Source: Nakamurella deserti (GTDB taxonomy: Bacteria; Actinomycetota; Actinomycetes; Mycobacteriales; Nakamurellaceae). Taken from it: a DNA stretch of 64,000 nt. The notes beneath the pieces were generated by a model. That model saw only the letters and a list, made by a program, of their open reading frames with translations. It searched no databases and was not told where the DNA came from. This document shows, piece by piece, positions 35,479 to 43,936 of this stretch (its first letter is position 1; the number at the start of each line of letters is the position of its first letter). Made by a program: the position numbers and the translations under genes. The stretch covers positions 1,922,001 through 1,986,000 of the forward strand of contig NZ_QCXS01000002.1 in the NCBI RefSeq assembly GCF_003260015.1. The letters run 5' to 3'.

Positions 35479-37824
35479 ATGACCGATCGCCAGGACGGCC
35501 CCCCGCCGCGGGGACCGCGCCGGTACGGTCCCAGCGCCGGCGCTCCCCGCACCGGCGGGGAGCCGATCGTGCCGCCGCGGCGCCCGCTGGACGACGCCAC
35601 CGGCACGCGTCCCGGCGGGTCCGACCGCAGCGCCCGCCGCGGCGAGACCGGCCGCGCACCCTGGCCGGCGGACTCCGGCCGGCCGGTCCGGTCCGGCGAC
35701 GCGGGCGAGCGCCGGCGACCCGACAACCCCGACCACCACGGCGCCCGTACGCCCGACGGCCACCGCCGCACCCCCGACGGATTCCGGGCGGATCCGGCCC
35801 GGCCCGACGGCTGGTCCCCGCAGCCTCACCGCCCGGGCGGCTCAGCCCTCGGTGGAGACGGCCCCGACCGCTCCGGCGCCGACGGCAACCGCTCCGACCG
35901 CGACCGCGACCGCGACCGCGACAACATCGACGGCTACCGGCGCGACCGGTACCGCCCTGACGGCTACCGCCCCGCCGGCGACCGCGGCCCCGACGGGTAC
36001 CGCGCCGAGGGCTACCGGCCCGACGGATACCGGCCCGACGGCTACCGTGCCGACGGCTACCGCACGGACGGGTCCGGCCCTGACGGGCCGGTCGGTCCCC
36101 GGGCCTGGTCCGCCGCCGAGGGACGACCGACCGCCGGGCGCCCGCCCGCCACCCGGGCCTTCCTCCCCGAGCACGACCGCCGCCCCGCCGCCCCGGTCCC
36201 GCCCGTCGACCGACCGTCCGGCGTCCCCCGCCAGCGGCCGGCCGCACCCGCCGCCCTGCGCGAGCCCGTCCGGGCGACCCCGCCGGCCGAGGCCGACACC
36301 GCCCGCGACCGCTGGCGCCGCAAGCTGTGGATCGGCCGGCTCGTCGCCGGGGTGCTGTCGCTGCTGACGCTGCTCGGCTCGGGCTTCGTGTCGTTCGTGT
36401 CCGACAGCGCCGGTCAGCAGGCCGAGGGCATCATCTCCGACTGCGCGGGCGGCTTCGCCTGCACGGGCACCACGATCCTGCTCGTCGGTTCCGACGCCCG
36501 GGTGGACGCCGAGGGCAACCCGCTGTCCGACGAGGAGCTGCGGGCCGTCGCCACCGAGGCCGACGGCGGCGGGACCAGCACCGACACCATGATGCTCATC
36601 CACATCCCGGCCGGCGGCGGTCAGGCCACCGCGGTGTCGATCCCCCGGGACTCGTGGATCGAGAACCCGCCCCCCGGCCCGTCGAACGACGGCGACGAGC
36701 TCGTGCCCTACGCCGCCAACAAGGTCAACTCCTTCTACGGCAGCGCGAAGTTCTACACCCAGGAGCGGCTCGTCGCCGCGGGCGGCAGCGACCCGGCCAC
36801 CATAGAGCGTGATTCGAGCAACGCCGGCCGCAAGATGCTGATCAGCGTGCTCGAGGGCGTCACCGGAACCCACATCGACCACTACGCCGAGATCAACCTG
36901 TTCGGTTTCTACCTGCTGTCCAACGCGATCGGCGGGGTGCCGGTCTGCCTGGTCGCACCGGTGGACGACCCCTTCTCCGGCGCGGTGTTCGACGCCGGCC
37001 CGCAGGAGGTGCAGGGCACCGCCGCACTGTCGTTCGTGCGGCAGCGGCACGGACTGCCCAACGGGGACCTCGACCGGGTCACCCGTCAGCAGGCGTTCCT
37101 GTCGGGGGCGATCTCCAAGGTGCTGTCGGTCGGGACCCTGAGCAATCCGGCGACGCTGGCGTCGCTGGTGGAGGCGGCCAACCGCTCCATCGTGCTCAGC
37201 GACGGCTTCAACCTGCTGGAACTGGCCGAGCAGATGTCGTCCATCAGCTCCGGCAACATCACCTTCGAGACCATCCCGACGCACGGCCCCGAGCAGTCCA
37301 CCAGCTCGGACGCACTGCACATCGACGTCGCCGAGATCCGGCAGCTGTTCGCCACCATCGAGGACCCGGACGCCGCCGCCGGCACCGCGCCGGCCTCGGG
37401 GACCGAGACCTCCGACGCCGCGGTGGACCGCTCCGCGGTCACCGTCGACGTCCAGAACGCCACCGTCACCGGTGGTCTGGCCGCCGGCACCTCGGAGGGA
37501 CTGACGTCGATGGGCTGGGGGGCGGGCGAGGTCAGCCAGTTCCCCGGGACCACCGCCGACGAGCAGCAGGCCACCACCACCATCTCCGCGTCCAGCGCCG
37601 ATGCCGCCGCCGCGGCCCTGCTGCGGCAGGACCTCGGCTACGGCGAGGTCACGGTCGACGACTCGCTGACCGCCGGCCGGGTGCTCGTGGTCGTCGGGCT
37701 GGACTCGCCGGACGCCGCCGGACTGCGCGCCGGCGGGGTCGCCTTCGCCGGCGGCACGCCGGTGTTCGTCCGGGCCGCCGCCGGTGAGCCGATCAACGCC
37801 GCCACCCCGGGATGCGTGAACTGA
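35479..37824 (+). CDS. LytR-CpsA-Psr (LCP) cell-wall glycopolymer ligase with LytR_C domain
   Basis: A 781-residue membrane enzyme that should transfer a lipid-linked glycopolymer to peptidoglycan outside the cell. Residues 1-280 are a basic disordered cytoplasmic tail, including (DRD)n and PDGYR repeats at about 150-203. One membrane span is at about 283-305. The LCP domain (about 330-560) shows TTILLVGSDAR, TDTMMLIHIP, AVSIPRDSW with the key R390-D391, and LSFVRQRHGL followed by DLDRVTRQQ. A LytR_C domain spans about 645-770. The ATG follows GAGGAG. It matches M. tuberculosis Rv3267, which attaches arabinogalactan. Confidence 0.93.
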   Translation: MTDRQDGPPPRGPRRYGPSAGAPRTGGEPIVPPRRPLDDATGTRPGGSDRSARRGETGRAPWPADSGRPVRSGDAGERRRPDNPDHHGARTPDGHRRTPDGFRADPARPDGWSPQPHRPGGSALGGDGPDRSGADGNRSDRDRDRDRDNIDGYRRDRYRPDGYRPAGDRGPDGYRAEGYRPDGYRPDGYRADGYRTDGSGPDGPVGPRAWSAAEGRPTAGRPPATRAFLPEHDRRPAAPVPPVDRPSGVPRQRPAAPAALREPVRATPPAEADTARDRWRRKLWIGRLVAGVLSLLTLLGSGFVSFVSDSAGQQAEGIISDCAGGFACTGTTILLVGSDARVDAEGNPLSDEELRAVATEADGGGTSTDTMMLIHIPAGGGQATAVSIPRDSWIENPPPGPSNDGDELVPYAANKVNSFYGSAKFYTQERLVAAGGSDPATIERDSSNAGRKMLISVLEGVTGTHIDHYAEINLFGFYLLSNAIGGVPVCLVAPVDDPFSGAVFDAGPQEVQGTAALSFVRQRHGLPNGDLDRVTRQQAFLSGAISKVLSVGTLSNPATLASLVEAANRSIVLSDGFNLLELAEQMSSISSGNITFETIPTHGPEQSTSSDALHIDVAEIRQLFATIEDPDAAAGTAPASGTETSDAAVDRSAVTVDVQNATVTGGLAAGTSEGLTSMGWGAGEVSQFPGTTADEQQATTTISASSADAAAAALLRQDLGYGEVTVDDSLTAGRVLVVVGLDSPDAAGLRAGGVAFAGGTPVFVRAAAGEPINAATPGCVN

Positions 37825-38579
37825 TGGCGGCCACCCCGGTCATCGACACCGCGCTCGCGTCGCTGACCCACGACCCCAGCCGGCCCCGGGTGACCGGCTA
37901 CACCGCCGACGGACGCACCGAGCTGTCCGGCACGGTGCTGCGCAACTGGGCGTCCAAGGTCGCGGGCCTGCTGCTCGACGAGCTGGGTGCGGCCCCCGGT
38001 GACGAGGTGCTGGTGACGACGCCGGCGCACTGGCAGACCGCCGGAATCCTCCTCGGCGCCTGGTGGGCCGGGATGTCGGTCACCGACACCGAGGGACCGG
38101 ACGTGGTCGCGGCGTTCGTGCCGCCCGGCGGGGACGCCGTGTGCGACGAGATCTTCGTGGTCAGCGGGCATCCCCTCGGGCTGGGGCTGACCGGGCTGCC
38201 GCCGCACCAGCGCGACTACACGTCCTCGGTGCTGGGCCAGGCCGACCGGTTCACCGCGCGGACGGCGACACCGGCGGCACGGGCGCTGCGGTCGGGGTCG
38301 ACGGTGATCCCGGCGGCGACGCTGCACGGCGCCATGACCGCGCCGTCCGGGATCGTGCCCGGCCAGCGGGTGCTGACGGCGGGAGAGTGGTCGTTCGACG
38401 GCGCCGTGCCCGGCGTGGTCCGCCTGCTGCTGCGCCCGCTGAGCACCGGGGCGTCGGTCATCCACTCGACCGATCTCGACCCGGCCGGGGACGGCGACGC
38501 CTGGGCGCACCGGGCCGAGGTCGAGAAGGCGGACGTGACGATCGGCGTGGACGTGGCGGGCCTGCCCCGGTTGGGCTGA
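37824..38579 (+). CDS. TIGR03089 family protein (AMP-binding-like)
   Basis: A 251-residue actinobacterial protein resembling a shortened N-terminal part of acyl-CoA synthetases. Visible are TELSGTVLRNWASKVAGLLLDELG near residue 35, then GDEVLVTTPAHWQTAGILLGAWWAG near 60. The adenylation P-loop and catalytic C-terminal domain are missing, so activity is unlikely. The ATG overlaps the LCP stop (TGATG), and the pair matches Rv3267-Rv3268. The function is unknown; coupling to LCP suggests an envelope role. Confidence 0.85.
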   Translation: MAATPVIDTALASLTHDPSRPRVTGYTADGRTELSGTVLRNWASKVAGLLLDELGAAPGDEVLVTTPAHWQTAGILLGAWWAGMSVTDTEGPDVVAAFVPPGGDAVCDEIFVVSGHPLGLGLTGLPPHQRDYTSSVLGQADRFTARTATPAARALRSGSTVIPAATLHGAMTAPSGIVPGQRVLTAGEWSFDGAVPGVVRLLLRPLSTGASVIHSTDLDPAGDGDAWAHRAEVEKADVTIGVDVAGLPRLG

Positions 38580-38652
38580 GCGTCAGCCGAGCCGAGCCCA
38601 GCCGAGCCGTTGACGGATCGCCGGGCGCGGGGCCGGCCGGCGTCACGTCGGT

Positions 38653-38678
38653 GCCGGGACGTGCGCACCGGTCCCGGC
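38653..38678. terminator. possible hairpin between convergent genes
   Basis: GCCGGGA (38653-38659) pairs with TCCCGGC (38672-38678) between the stops of the TIGR03089 gene and fadE. A short run of GCCGA-like pentamers lies just before it. There is no T-tract. Confidence 0.35.
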
Positions 38679-38731
38679 CGTCCGTGGGCTGCGGCAGGGC
38701 GGCAACGCCGCGGGAAGCGGTGGGACCGCGG

Positions 38732-39877
38732 TCAGCGCAGCAACGAGCGGGCCATCACCAGGCGCTGGATCTGGTTGGTGCCCTCGTAGATCTGGGTGAT
38801 CTTCGCGTCGCGCATCATCCGCTCGGCGGGCAGGTCCCGGGTGTAGCCGGCCCCGCCCAACAACTGGACGGCGTCCGTCGTCACCTTCATCGCCGTGTCG
38901 CTGGCCAGGCACTTCGCCGCCGACGACAGGAACGTGGCGTTCGCCGCACCGGCCTCGGTGGCCGCGGCCGCCTGGTAGACCAGCGTCCGGGCCGCCTCGA
39001 TCGACATCGCCATGTCGGCGACCATGAACTGCAGCCCCTGGAACTCCGACAGCGACTTCCCGAACTGCCGGCGGTCCTTCAGGTGGCTCACCGACAGATC
39101 CAGCGCCCCCTGCGCGATGCCGACGGCCTGCGCACCGATGGTCGGGCGGGTGTGGTCCAGCGTCGCCATCGCCGTCCGGAACCCGGTGCCCGGCTCGCCG
39201 ATGATCCGCCAGGACGGGATCCGGCACTGCTGGAAGTGGATCTCCCGGGTCGGTGACCCCTTGATGCCGAGCTTGCGCTCCTTGGCCCCGACCTCGAAAC
39301 CCGGATCGTCGGCGTGCACCGCGAAGGCCGAGATCCCCCTGGCCCCGACCCCGGGTTCGGTCACCGCCATCACGGTGTACCAGCTGCTCACCCCGGCGTT
39401 GGTGATCCAGCACTTGGTGCCGTTGAGCACCCACTCGTCGCCGTCGCGCACCGCCCGGGTCCGCATCGCCGCGGCGTCGCTGCCGGCCTCCCGCTCGCTC
39501 AGCGCGTAGGAGATCATCGCCTCACCGGAGGCGATCGACGGCAGCACCGCCTGCTTCAGTTCCTCGGATCCGCTCAGCAGGATCGGCATCGAGCCGAGCT
39601 TGTTGACCGCCGGGATCAGCGAGGACGACGCGCACACCCGCGCCACCTCCTCGATGACGAGCAGAGTGGTCAGGGCGTCCGCCCCGGGCCCGTCGTACTG
39701 CTCCGAAATGTGCACCGCGTGGAAGCCCGACGCGGTCAGGGCCTTCTGCGCCTCGACGGGATACCGCTCGTCCTCGTCGCATTCGGCGGCCCACGGCGCG
39801 ATCTCCTTCCCGGCGATCTCCCGGATCACCTCCCGCACCGCGAGCTGGTCGTCGGTCAGCGCGAAGAGCGTCGTCAT
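38732..39877 (-). CDS. fadE: acyl-CoA dehydrogenase (FadE25-like)
   Basis: A 381-residue FAD enzyme that introduces an alpha-beta double bond into acyl-CoA. Visible are YALSEREAGSDAAAMRT near residue 125, WVLNGTKCWITNAG near 148, and RRQFGKSLSEFQGLQFMVADM near 260. The catalytic-base region near the C-terminus is YEGTNQIQRLVMAR (E at about 366). The short-chain/branched-chain subfamily is likely. The position before purE-purK matches M. tuberculosis fadE25 (Rv3274c). The ATG is seven bases after a TAACAT -10 box. Confidence 0.94.
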   Translation of the reverse strand: MTTLFALTDDQLAVREVIREIAGKEIAPWAAECDEDERYPVEAQKALTASGFHAVHISEQYDGPGADALTTLLVIEEVARVCASSSLIPAVNKLGSMPILLSGSEELKQAVLPSIASGEAMISYALSEREAGSDAAAMRTRAVRDGDEWVLNGTKCWITNAGVSSWYTVMAVTEPGVGARGISAFAVHADDPGFEVGAKERKLGIKGSPTREIHFQQCRIPSWRIIGEPGTGFRTAMATLDHTRPTIGAQAVGIAQGALDLSVSHLKDRRQFGKSLSEFQGLQFMVADMAMSIEAARTLVYQAAAATEAGAANATFLSSAAKCLASDTAMKVTTDAVQLLGGAGYTRDLPAERMMRDAKITQIYEGTNQIQRLVMARSLLR

Positions 39878-39884
39878 GGGCGCG

Positions 39885-39890
39885 ATGTTA
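39885..39890 (-). promoter_or_regulatory. -10 box (TAACAT) of a leaderless fadE transcript
   Basis: On the minus strand TAACAT ends seven bases before the fadE ATG, and there is no ribosome binding site. Confidence 0.6.
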
Positions 39891-40106
39891 CTCGCCAGTA
39901 GCTTGCGGCGGCAGGGGTCGTCCCGCGCCACCGGCCGCCGGACCGTACGTCGACGGGACGGACCCGAGCCGCGCGGCACCACCCCGGGAAGGCCGGTACC
40001 GGCGGCGTCGACAGACCTGCCGGGCGTCCGGAGCGTCGGCGGGTGCGGCACGCTGACGCGTCGGTACCCCGGGGACCGCGTCGGGCGCGCAAAGGGTGGG
40101 TGCGCG

Positions 40107-40129
40107 CCCGGCCCGGTCCCCGGGCCGGG
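40107..40129. terminator. terminator hairpin downstream of purK-purE-thpR
   Basis: CCCGGCCCGG (40107-40116) pairs perfectly with CCGGGCCGGG (40120-40129) around loop TCC, a 10-bp stem about 100 bases past the thpR stop. No T-tract. Confidence 0.5.
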
Positions 40130-40227
40130 TCACCGGGCACCGGGCCGCTCCGGGCGCCACCACCGCGCCGCCGGCCCACCGCCACCGCGCACGACCACGC
40201 CACACCGCCGCGCCGGGGCCCACCCAC

Positions 40228-40773
40228 TCAGCCCGGGAGGGCCCAGGATCCGTAGCGGTCGCTCTCCTCGCCCAGCGGGACGGTCTCCAGCGGCCGGTAG
40301 CGCGGCCCGGTCTCGGCGCCCAGCCGGGACTCGACGAGCACCAGCTCGTGAGCGGTCCACGTCGGGCCGTCGTAGTGCGCCACCTCGTCCACCAGCGCCG
40401 ACAGCTCGGCGCGCTCCCGGGTCCGGGCGACGGTCAGGTGCGGCACCTGGTCGTCCGCCGCGAGGGCCGAGAAGGCGTCGACCGCACCGGCCAGCCCGAC
40501 CCACACCGCCCGGGCCATCCACGGGTGCGGGAACGCCCCGGCGCCGGCCAGTCGGACCTGCATCGGCCGGCTGCGCAGGGCACGGCGCTCCCACCGGTCG
40601 CGTTGCCGTTCGACCTCGTACGGTCCGCACTCGCCCAGGAACTGCAGCGTCAGGTGCCACCGCGCGGGCGGGACCCACCGCAGATCGGGGCGCGCGGTGC
40701 GCAACCCGTCGAGGAACTCCTCGAGATGTCCGACGGCCTCGGGTGGCGGCACGACCGCCGCGAAGAGCCGCAT
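40228..40773 (-). CDS. thpR: RNA 2',3'-cyclic phosphodiesterase / 2'-5' RNA ligase family
   Basis: A 181-residue 2H phosphoesterase. The two catalytic HxT motifs are visible as HLTLQFLGE near residue 40 and HLTVARTRE near 111, each flanked by hydrophobic strands. The start [10 protein letters not shown] is the family's usual opening. The ATG overlaps the purE stop (TGATG), so it is the third gene of the purK-purE operon. Its natural RNA substrate is unknown. It is absent from the equivalent M. tuberculosis position as I recall it. Confidence 0.9.
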   Translation of the reverse strand: MRLFAAVVPPPEAVGHLEEFLDGLRTARPDLRWVPPARWHLTLQFLGECGPYEVERQRDRWERRALRSRPMQVRLAGAGAFPHPWMARAVWVGLAGAVDAFSALAADDQVPHLTVARTRERAELSALVDEVAHYDGPTWTAHELVLVESRLGAETGPRYRPLETVPLGEESDRYGSWALPG

Positions 40774-41276
40774 CAACCAGTGATGGCCCGCTGCAGGGCC
40801 GCATCCTTTTCGATCACCATGTCCGCGAGACTAGCGGCGTGGTCGGCCAACCGGCCAGCCAGTCGCGGCGATCCGGTCGCCAGGATCCGGACGGCCAGCA
40901 GACCGGCGTTGGCGGCACCGCCGATGGACACCGTGGCCACCGGGATGCCGGTCGGCATCTGGACGATCGAGAGCAGCGAGTCCATCCCGTCCAGCCGGGC
41001 CAGCGGCACCGGCACACCGATCACCGGCAGCACGGTGGTCGAGGCGACCATCCCGGGCAGATGGGCCGCACCGCCGGCGCCGGCGATGATCACCTTGAGA
41101 CCGCGGTCGGCCGCCGTGCGGGCGTAGTCGATCATCCGGTCCGGGGTGCGGTGGGCCGACACCACGGAGACCTCGTGGGGGACGTCGAAGTCGCGCAGGA
41201 CGTCGGCCGCGGCCTTCATCACGTTCCAGTCGGAATCGGAACCCATGATGACGCCGACGACGGGGAGCTCGGTCAC
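40773..41276 (-). CDS. purE: N5-carboxyaminoimidazole ribonucleotide mutase
   Basis: The 167-residue purine-pathway enzyme converting N5-CAIR to CAIR. It has the class I PurE motifs [13 protein letters not shown] near residue 8, [11 protein letters not shown] near 38 with the catalytic His, [15 protein letters not shown] near 65, and [22 protein letters not shown] near 95. The GTG start overlaps the purK stop (GTGA). Confidence 0.97.
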   Translation of the reverse strand: MTELPVVGVIMGSDSDWNVMKAAADVLRDFDVPHEVSVVSAHRTPDRMIDYARTAADRGLKVIIAGAGGAAHLPGMVASTTVLPVIGVPVPLARLDGMDSLLSIVQMPTGIPVATVSIGGAANAGLLAVRILATGSPRLAGRLADHAASLADMVIEKDAALQRAITG

Positions 41277-42538
41277 CGGACCACCGTCTCACGCCCGGGG
41301 GTCACCGACGGCTCGTGCGGCGGGAGCGTGTACCCGTCGGCCCACACCCCCGCGGACAGGTAGTGGCCGGCGAGCTGCGCGATCCGCCGCACCTCGGGCA
41401 GGTCGGCGCCGCCGACGTTGACGTGCCCGAGCTTGCGGCCGGGCCGGAACGACTTGCCGTACAGGTGCACCTTGGCGGTCGGGAACCGGGCGCCCAGGTG
41501 GTGCGCCCGCTCGTCCATCCCGGTGGTCGGCACCCCCGCCGGGGGTCGCGCTCCGATGACGTTGGCCATCACGGTCCACGGGTGGACCGCGGTGGCGGCA
41601 CCGAGCGGGTAGTCCAGGACCGCGCGCAGGTGCTGTTCGAACTGACTGGTCACGGCGCCGTCCTGGGTCCAGTGCGCCGAGTTGTGCGGCCGCATGGCGA
41701 GTTCGTTGATCACCAGCCCGTCGGGGTGCGCGTCGCTGGGCGTCACCTCGAAGAGCTCGACGGCCAGCACGCCGACCACGTCGAGGGTGGCGGCGAGGTG
41801 CAGCGCCAGCTCCCCCGCCGCGACCGCGCGGTCCCCGGACAGGTCGGGCGCGGGTGCGATCACCTCGACGCAGATGCCGTCCTGCTGCACGGTCTCCACG
41901 ACCGGCCAGGCGGCGGCCTGACCGAACGGCGACCGGGCCACCACCGCGGCCAGCTCGCGTCGCAGCGGGACCAGCTCCTCGACGAGGAGGTCCGCGTCGT
42001 CCGGGATGCCGGCCACCACCTCGGCGGCCGCCGCCGCGTCCCGCAACACCCAGACGCCGCGACCGTCGTAGCCGCCCCGGCACGTCTTGAGCACCACCGG
42101 CCAGCCGTGGGTCCCGGCGAACGCGGCGAGGTCCGGGCGTTCGCCGGTTCCGCCGGGCAGGACCGCGAACGCCGGTACCGGGAGGCCGAGCTCGGCGAGC
42201 CGACGGCGCATCGCCCCCTTGTCCTGAGCGAAGACCAACGCCGGCGCGGACGGCAGCAGCGTGTGCCCTTCCGCGGTCAGCGCCGCGATCAGGTCGTTGG
42301 GGACGTGCTCGTGGTCGAAGGTGACGACGTCGCAGCCGGCGGCGAAGCGCCGGAGCGCCTCGACGTCGGTGTGGGTGCCGATCTCGACGTCCGCGGCGAC
42401 CAGCGCCGCGGAGTCGTCGGGGGATTCGGCGAGGACCCGCAGCGACTGCCCCAGCGGGATCGCCGCCTGGTGCGTCATACGGGCCAGTTGTCCGCCGCCG
42501 ACCATTCCCACCCGGGGCATCCCGGTACGCGCATCCAC
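41273..42538 (-). CDS. purK: N5-carboxyaminoimidazole ribonucleotide synthase
   Basis: The 421-residue ATP-grasp enzyme that carboxylates AIR before PurE acts. Visible are [16 protein letters not shown] near residue 11, [12 protein letters not shown] near 70, the ATP-grasp lysine region [20 protein letters not shown] near 146, and [26 protein letters not shown] near 280, a PurK hallmark. The GTG at 42538 lies eight bases after TAGGCT, indicating a leaderless mRNA. Confidence 0.96.
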   Translation of the reverse strand: MDARTGMPRVGMVGGGQLARMTHQAAIPLGQSLRVLAESPDDSAALVAADVEIGTHTDVEALRRFAAGCDVVTFDHEHVPNDLIAALTAEGHTLLPSAPALVFAQDKGAMRRRLAELGLPVPAFAVLPGGTGERPDLAAFAGTHGWPVVLKTCRGGYDGRGVWVLRDAAAAAEVVAGIPDDADLLVEELVPLRRELAAVVARSPFGQAAAWPVVETVQQDGICVEVIAPAPDLSGDRAVAAGELALHLAATLDVVGVLAVELFEVTPSDAHPDGLVINELAMRPHNSAHWTQDGAVTSQFEQHLRAVLDYPLGAATAVHPWTVMANVIGARPPAGVPTTGMDERAHHLGARFPTAKVHLYGKSFRPGRKLGHVNVGGADLPEVRRIAQLAGHYLSAGVWADGYTLPPHEPSVTPGRETVVR

Positions 42539-42546
42539 GACGCGAG

Positions 42547-42552
42547 AGCCTA
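42547..42552 (-). promoter_or_regulatory. -10 box (TAGGCT) of the purK operon
   Basis: On the minus strand TAGGCT ends eight bases before the purK GTG; no ribosome binding site is visible. Confidence 0.55.
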
Positions 42553-42661
42553 TCGGGCGGCACCACCGCCGCCGGTCGACCGGCGGCCGACGCGACGGGT
42601 CGCGTCCTGCCGGCGACCGACGGTGGGGGCCGGGCGCTCCGGCCCACCGGGCTGCGGCCGG

Positions 42662-43423
42662 TCAGCGCCCCAGGTCGGTCAGCAGCGCCCGGGCGCCCTG
42701 GTAGCTCGACGGCAGCGTCTCGACCCACACCCGCGGGGAGGACACGTGGGCGTCGGGGTCGGCCGCGGTCCTGGTGGCGATCAACCGGGCCAGCAACTGC
42801 ACCCGACGGTCCAGGCTGGGGGTGCGCCGCGTCAGCGCCACGGCCATCGGCTCACCCAGCCGGGCGAGCGACTCACCCGCGTCGAAGACGACCCGCATGC
42901 TCTCGCCGATGTGGATCATCGGCAGCACCCGCTGCCACACACTGCGGGTGGCGAGCTCCACCCGGACCACGGCCAGGGCGTACTCCGACGACGGGTCCAG
43001 ACCGTTGGCGCCGCAGGAGGCGTAGACCTCGGCCAGCCGCAGCATCAGGTAGTCCTTGGACGCGAGCCCGGTCAGCGGGTCGGACAGCTCCGCACCCGGC
43101 CCGACGACCCGGTCGGCCCAGCCGAGGGACACCGCCCGGCGGAGCATCTCGGCGTGCCGGGGGTGCACCAGCGCGATCAGCTGGTCGATGTCGGCGAGGG
43201 TCTCGCCCAGGGCCACGCCGGACGCGGCCCGGACCCGGCCCAGCCGTTCCGCCGCCGGGAAGACGTCGCCATTGCCGGCCAGCGCCTCGCAGACCGCGTC
43301 GACCGCGGGGCTGTCCCAGTCGGACGGGAACGCCCACGAGGCCGCGAGTGAACGGCTGGACCATTCGACCCGCAGGGTGCTCGCCGTAACCGCCATCGCC
43401 AGCCTCATCCGAGAAGTTCCCAT
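42662..43423 (-). CDS. hypothetical protein with degenerate GGDEF-like segment
   Basis: About 253 residues from the ATG at 43423; an ATG at 43408 is also possible. The N-terminal half is helical. The segment ELSDPLTGLASKDYLMLRLAEVY (near residue 113) matches the opening of GGDEF domains, and AVVRVEL near 150 fits the next strand. No GGDEF or metal-binding motif follows, so it is unlikely to make c-di-GMP. It is inserted between purK and the sigma-factor gene and diverges from the latter. It may be a cytoplasmic regulator. Confidence 0.6.
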   Translation of the reverse strand: MGTSRMRLAMAVTASTLRVEWSSRSLAASWAFPSDWDSPAVDAVCEALAGNGDVFPAAERLGRVRAASGVALGETLADIDQLIALVHPRHAEMLRRAVSLGWADRVVGPGAELSDPLTGLASKDYLMLRLAEVYASCGANGLDPSSEYALAVVRVELATRSVWQRVLPMIHIGESMRVVFDAGESLARLGEPMAVALTRRTPSLDRRVQLLARLIATRTAADPDAHVSSPRVWVETLPSSYQGARALLTDLGR

Positions 43424-43936
43424 CCTGTCGTCCACTGTTCCGCCGGCCCGGTCGCCATCCGGCCCGGGCCTCTGCGGAAGGAACGCCGATGCTGGCTCGC
43501 TGTCACGCGAAACGGCGCACCATTTGTCGACGTCCTCCGACCGGACCCATCGTGCCGGGTGCGTCGTCACGGTCCGCGACCGGGGTGACGGTGAGTTCCG
43601 TCCGACCGGGTGTGATCACGAACAGTGACTACTCGCCACGCTCAGCAGACGTAGAATCGCCGTCAGGAGATTTCCCCTGCCGACGGCGTGACGGCCGGGA
43701 ACCTCCGGCGTCCCTCCATCGACACCATCCGGCCACGACGGCAGCAGCACCGCCACCCGACCGACAGCGGCCCGGTGGTCGCCGACGACCGCGGTGCCGG
43801 TGGTGGACAATCGCCGTCGGACCACACCGCACCCGCGGTGCCCCCGGGGTCTGCCGCGCGACCGCACCACCCGCACCACCCGCGCTGCACCCGCAGCGCA
43901 GCTTCCGCGCAGCACCCGAGAGGACGTCCACGCCCC
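43424..43936. other. divergent control region upstream of the fused sigma factor gene
   Basis: About 510 bases. A clear -10 box TAGAAT is on the plus strand at 43652-43657, giving a leader of about 270 bases for the sigma-factor gene. Several GTGAC pentamers occur (for example near 43581 and 43625). An in-frame GTG at 43688 could extend the sigma factor N-terminally but lacks a well-placed ribosome binding site. Confidence 0.5.
43652..43657 (+). promoter_or_regulatory. -10 box (TAGAAT) upstream of the sigma factor gene
   Basis: TAGAAT in an AT-richer patch, with transcription expected near 43664. No canonical -35 is visible, so an alternative sigma factor may read it. Confidence 0.45.

Larger units (their letters stand above)
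39878..40227. other. intergenic region between fadE and the purK-purE-thpR operon end
   Basis: About 350 bases. It holds the fadE promoter and a strong hairpin. Open frames on both strands lack ribosome binding sites and look like GC-rich chance frames. Confidence 0.55.

Noticed and set aside
34933-35829. Open frames translating the tandem array into repeat peptides
   Set aside because: The array period (20/25 bp) is not a multiple of three, so the reading frame changes from unit to unit; no ribosome binding site.
35842-37320. 492-residue minus-strand frame with Val-Gly-Ala repeats
   Set aside because: The repeats are the reverse reading of the PDGYR codons in the LCP gene.
40043-40255. Small plus-strand frame between fadE and thpR
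   Set aside because: Arg/Pro-rich, overlaps a terminator hairpin and the thpR 3' end; no start signal.
43688-43936. 83-residue N-terminal extension of the fused sigma factor from GTG 43688
   Set aside because: Pro/His/Arg-rich, unlike ECF N-termini, and the AGGAGA upstream is too far from the GTG.
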